NCBI GenBank assembly: GCA_023429275.1
Contig: JAEYWB010000358.1
Coordinates: 1 to 6,915, forward strand
Direction: 5' to 3'
Origin: Planctomycetota bacterium
GTDB lineage: Bacteria; Planctomycetota; Planctomycetia; Planctomycetales; Planctomycetaceae
DNA length: 6,915 bases
Part shown: positions 5,625 through 6,915 of the stretch, in pieces
How positions within the stretch are numbered: the first letter of the stretch is position 1
How the letters are laid out: each line of letters opens with the position of its first letter
Notes under the pieces: generated by a model
Database searches by the model: none
What the model saw: only the letters and a program-made list of their open reading frames with translations
Told to the model about the DNA's origin: nothing
Program-made: the position numbers and the translations under genes

Positions 5625-5711
5625 AAAAATTGTTTGCCACAGAGGTCACAGAGAACACAGAGGGCCGAAAGCTTGATGGAGCCTCAGTGGCCTCTGTGCA
5701 CTCTGTGGCAA
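5625..5711 (-). terminator. Candidate terminator of the DUF1080 gene
   Basis: Read on the minus strand, the inverted repeat begins 31 nt after the DUF1080 stop (5743). It is followed, after ACAA, by a run of five T (5629-5625). The stem is long but imperfect with a loop of about 18 nt, and the T-run is short and set 4 nt off, so termination is plausible but not certain. It would separate the DUF1080 transcript from the small NTF2-fold gene. Confidence 0.4.
5634..5711. repeat. Imperfect inverted repeat of 9-nt CACAGAG units
   Basis: The left arm holds three copies of CACAGAG at 5638-5644, 5647-5653 and 5656-5662, spaced exactly 9 nt. The right arm holds the complement CTCTGTG at 5701-5707 and 5692-5698, and CTCAGTG (one mismatch) at 5683-5689, again spaced 9 nt. 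The outer 11 bp are perfect terminal inverted repeats: TTGCCACAGAG (5634-5644) and CTCTGTGGCAA (5701-5711). The centre is an unpaired stretch of about 18 nt. From memory, similar CACAGAG-type intergenic repeats are dispersed in planctomycete and other bacterial genomes; only one copy is visible here, so dispersal is inferred. Confidence 0.85.
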
Positions 5712-5742
5712 GAACCCCTCGTCGGTCGCAGTCGATTCGGCG

Positions 5743-6498
5743 CTACTCCGACAGATCTTTCAGCCGGATGTTCTTGAACTCCGCCCACATCGGCTTGCCG
5801 GCGTGGAGCTGCACCGCGATGACACCTTCCTTGAGGGCGAGCGCCGGATCGTTGTCCGTGAAGTCGAGAATCAGCTTGCCGTTCATGTAGTGCTGGACCC
5901 GGTTTCCGCGGCCGATGATCGCCACGTCGTTCCAGTCGTCGAGCTTGAAGAGCTTCTCGTAGCCCGCCTGATCAATGAGGTCCTTGCGGACAACGTTCTT
6001 CCCCGTCGTCTCCCATGTCGCCACTTCGCCGACGAGGCAGATCCGGCCGCGCTTGCCCCCCTCGTCGTAGATGAAGCCCGCCGTGTTGGGGAACTTTACT
6101 TCGTTCCGCAGCTCATGCTGGTAGCCCCGGACGATCCACTTGTTCTTCGCCTTCTCGTCCTGGATGTGCTTCGAGCGGTACTGGATCCCCGAGTTGTTCG
6201 CCGCGTTGCAGCGGAACGAGAGACGGAGGTCGAAGTCCTTGACCTTGCCATCCTTCCAGATCAGGAAGGTGTTCCCCATGGCGGGGTTCTCCGCGGTCGT
6301 CTCGCCGTGGATGACGCCGTCCTTCACGCTCCAGAGCCGGGGATCGCCGTCCCAGCCCGTCAGGTCCTTGCCGTTGAAGAGGACCTTCGCGTCGGCTGGT
6401 TCCGCGGGAACGGTCGAGGGAGCCTCTTCGGCCGAAAGGAGCCCCGTGGCGGTCAGCGCAAGGAACAGGGCGGCGAGCAGCGGGCGCGGGCGAATCAT
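5743..6498 (-). CDS. Secreted DUF1080 / 3-keto-disaccharide hydrolase-type protein
   Basis: The gene encodes 251 residues from the ATG at 6498. That start is chosen because AAGAGGT lies 5 nt upstream and residues 1-23 then form a clean signal peptide (MIRPRP, LLAALFLALTATGLLSA); a longer reading from 6555 would bury the signal peptide behind 19 basic and cysteine-containing residues. The mature part is one beta-sandwich of the DUF1080 family (concanavalin-like fold). It opens with the hallmark LFNGKDLTGWDG (40-51), followed by WSVKDGVIHGE (56-66), DFDLRLSFRC (88-97), NNSGIQYRS (101-109), QHELRNE (127-133), WNDVAIIGRGNRVQHYMNG (189-207) and the closing AEFKNIRLKDL (239-249). Family members are exported and linked to carbohydrate use, with 3-keto-disaccharide hydrolysis shown for some. 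The substrate here is unknown. These proteins are strongly expanded in planctomycetes. Confidence 0.93.
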   Translation of the reverse strand: MIRPRPLLAALFLALTATGLLSAEEAPSTVPAEPADAKVLFNGKDLTGWDGDPRLWSVKDGVIHGETTAENPAMGNTFLIWKDGKVKDFDLRLSFRCNAANNSGIQYRSKHIQDEKAKNKWIVRGYQHELRNEVKFPNTAGFIYDEGGKRGRICLVGEVATWETTGKNVVRKDLIDQAGYEKLFKLDDWNDVAIIGRGNRVQHYMNGKLILDFTDNDPALALKEGVIAVQLHAGKPMWAEFKNIRLKDLSE

Positions 6499-6503
6499 GA
6501 GCG

Positions 6504-6510
6504 ACCTCTT
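6504..6510 (-). promoter_or_regulatory. Ribosome binding site of the DUF1080 gene
   Basis: On the minus strand AAGAGGT (6510-6504) lies 5 nt before the ATG at 6498. It is the clearest Shine-Dalgarno match in the window and decides the start of this gene against the longer reading from 6555. Confidence 0.65.
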
Positions 6511-6554
6511 CGAAAACTGGCACCGGCAGGACATCCGCCGGACCTTCCCCGGCA

Positions 6555-6583
6555 AGGATAGGCCAGAAGAAACGCCGCGTCAC
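6555..6583 (-). promoter_or_regulatory. Candidate promoter of the DUF1080 gene
   Basis: On the minus strand GTGACG (6583-6578, 4 of 6 to TTGACA) is followed after exactly 17 bp by TATCCT (6560-6555, 4 of 6 to TATAAT). It sits in the 97-bp gap after the upstream partial gene, and would give a leader of about 50 nt. A 5-bp hairpin (GCCGG 6537-6541 with CCGGC 6549-6553) lies just downstream. This is a pattern match only; co-transcription from the upstream gene is equally possible. Confidence 0.35.
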
Positions 6584-6595
6584 CTCGCCCACTGC

Positions 6596-6915
6596 TCAGT
6601 TTCGCTCGATGTGCTCCGTGCTGACGGCGCAGGCCCGGTCGTCGAAGAGGTTCAGGTAGAAGACCTTCGCCTCCGCGGGGACTTTGGTCGAGATCCGCTT
6701 TCCCTCACGGTCGACCACGGCCGGAAGCTGTTCCCACTTTCGGTCCTGCCAGCGGCCCGTGTCGCGAGTGATATTGAGCTCGGACTTTGACACGGGGACT
6801 TCGGATTCGAACGTCGCCCAGAGCTCATCCCCCGTCATTCCCTGTTCGCGAATCTTCGGCAACGGCGGTTCGCCCTTGAGGATGCTGTTTGCGAAGCGGT
6901 GGATCTCTTCCGGGT
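6596..6915 (-). CDS. C-terminal part of an unidentified protein (start beyond right edge)
   Basis: The frame is open from the right edge to a TGA at 6596-6598, giving about 106 residues of a larger protein. The first in-frame start-like codon in view is a TTG at 6862 inside conserved-looking sequence, so the true start is probably outside the window. Visible segments are EEIHRFANSILKGEPPLP near the edge, then GDELWATFESEVP, GRWQDRKWEQLPAVVDREG and, at the end, KVFYLNLFDDRACAVSTEHIERN. The HRFANSILKGEPPLP stretch followed by a tail of beta strands recalls the C-terminal end of alpha/beta-hydrolase type proteins of planctomycetes (PhoPQ-activated pathogenicity-related or acetyl-esterase-like), but without the catalytic core this is only a guess. 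It precedes the DUF1080 gene on the same strand by 97 bp. Confidence 0.75.
   Translation of the reverse strand, partial: PEEIHRFANSILKGEPPLPKIREQGMTGDELWATFESEVPVSKSELNITRDTGRWQDRKWEQLPAVVDREGKRISTKVPAEAKVFYLNLFDDRACAVSTEHIERN

Noticed and set aside
5599..5658. N-terminal extension of the NTF2-fold protein from GTG at 5658
   Set aside because: The extra 20 residues overlap the inverted repeat and the T-run and do not look like part of the fold; the ATG at 5598 gives a normal family start.
6515..6526. Sequence AACTGGCACCG shared with the region just before the pseudoprotease start (about 4124-4134), with a sigma54-like TGGCAC
   Set aside because: Only 11 nt match, the orientation relative to the genes differs, and no GC element at the sigma54 -12 spacing follows; probably chance.
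5803..6561. Plus-strand open frame of 252 codons opposite the DUF1080 gene
   Set aside because: The antisense frame has no motif; the minus strand carries the full DUF1080 pattern with a Shine-Dalgarno and signal peptide.

Overview
The window is GC-rich, compact bacterial DNA. A signal-peptide DUF1080 (3-keto-disaccharide hydrolase type) protein, a secreted trypsin-like/PDZ protein, weak or absent Shine-Dalgarno sites and a MoxR ATPase next to a GHKL ATPase together suggest a member of the Planctomycetota. This assignment is an inference from gene content; there is no rRNA or tRNA marker.

Left part (1-3657, all minus strand, read right to left): a three-gene run. It starts with a 597-residue GHKL-fold ATPase (1864-3657), followed after 160 bp by a 212-residue protein of unknown function (1065-1703). 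After another 38 bp comes a RavA-like MoxR AAA+ ATPase (start 1026) that stays open through the left edge. Two different ATP-driven machines separated by an orphan linker gene, with the operon continuing out of view, is the most system-like part of the window. It resembles the MoxR-centred NTP-dependent systems described in bacteria (MoxR plus vWA plus accessory proteins), but no vWA or beta-propeller gene is visible here.

Middle (3658-5184): a 477-bp divergent intergenic region with a GC-only hairpin close to the GHKL start, a 13-bp tandem repeat, a plausible sigma70-type promoter and a structured leader. It is followed by a plus-strand secreted trypsin-like/PDZ protein (4135-5169). Its catalytic His and Asp are in place but the nucleophile position reads Ala (GAAGG instead of GNSGG), so it is predicted to be a pseudoprotease.

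Right part (5185-6915, minus strand): a small SnoaL/DUF4440-like NTF2-fold protein, convergent with the pseudoprotease across 15 bp; a striking inverted repeat built from three 9-nt CACAGAG units per arm; a secreted DUF1080 protein; and the C-terminal end of an unidentified protein cut by the right edge. The DUF1080 gene and the partial gene could be co-transcribed, though a promoter candidate lies between them. No tRNA, rRNA, CRISPR array, transposase or attachment site was recognised.
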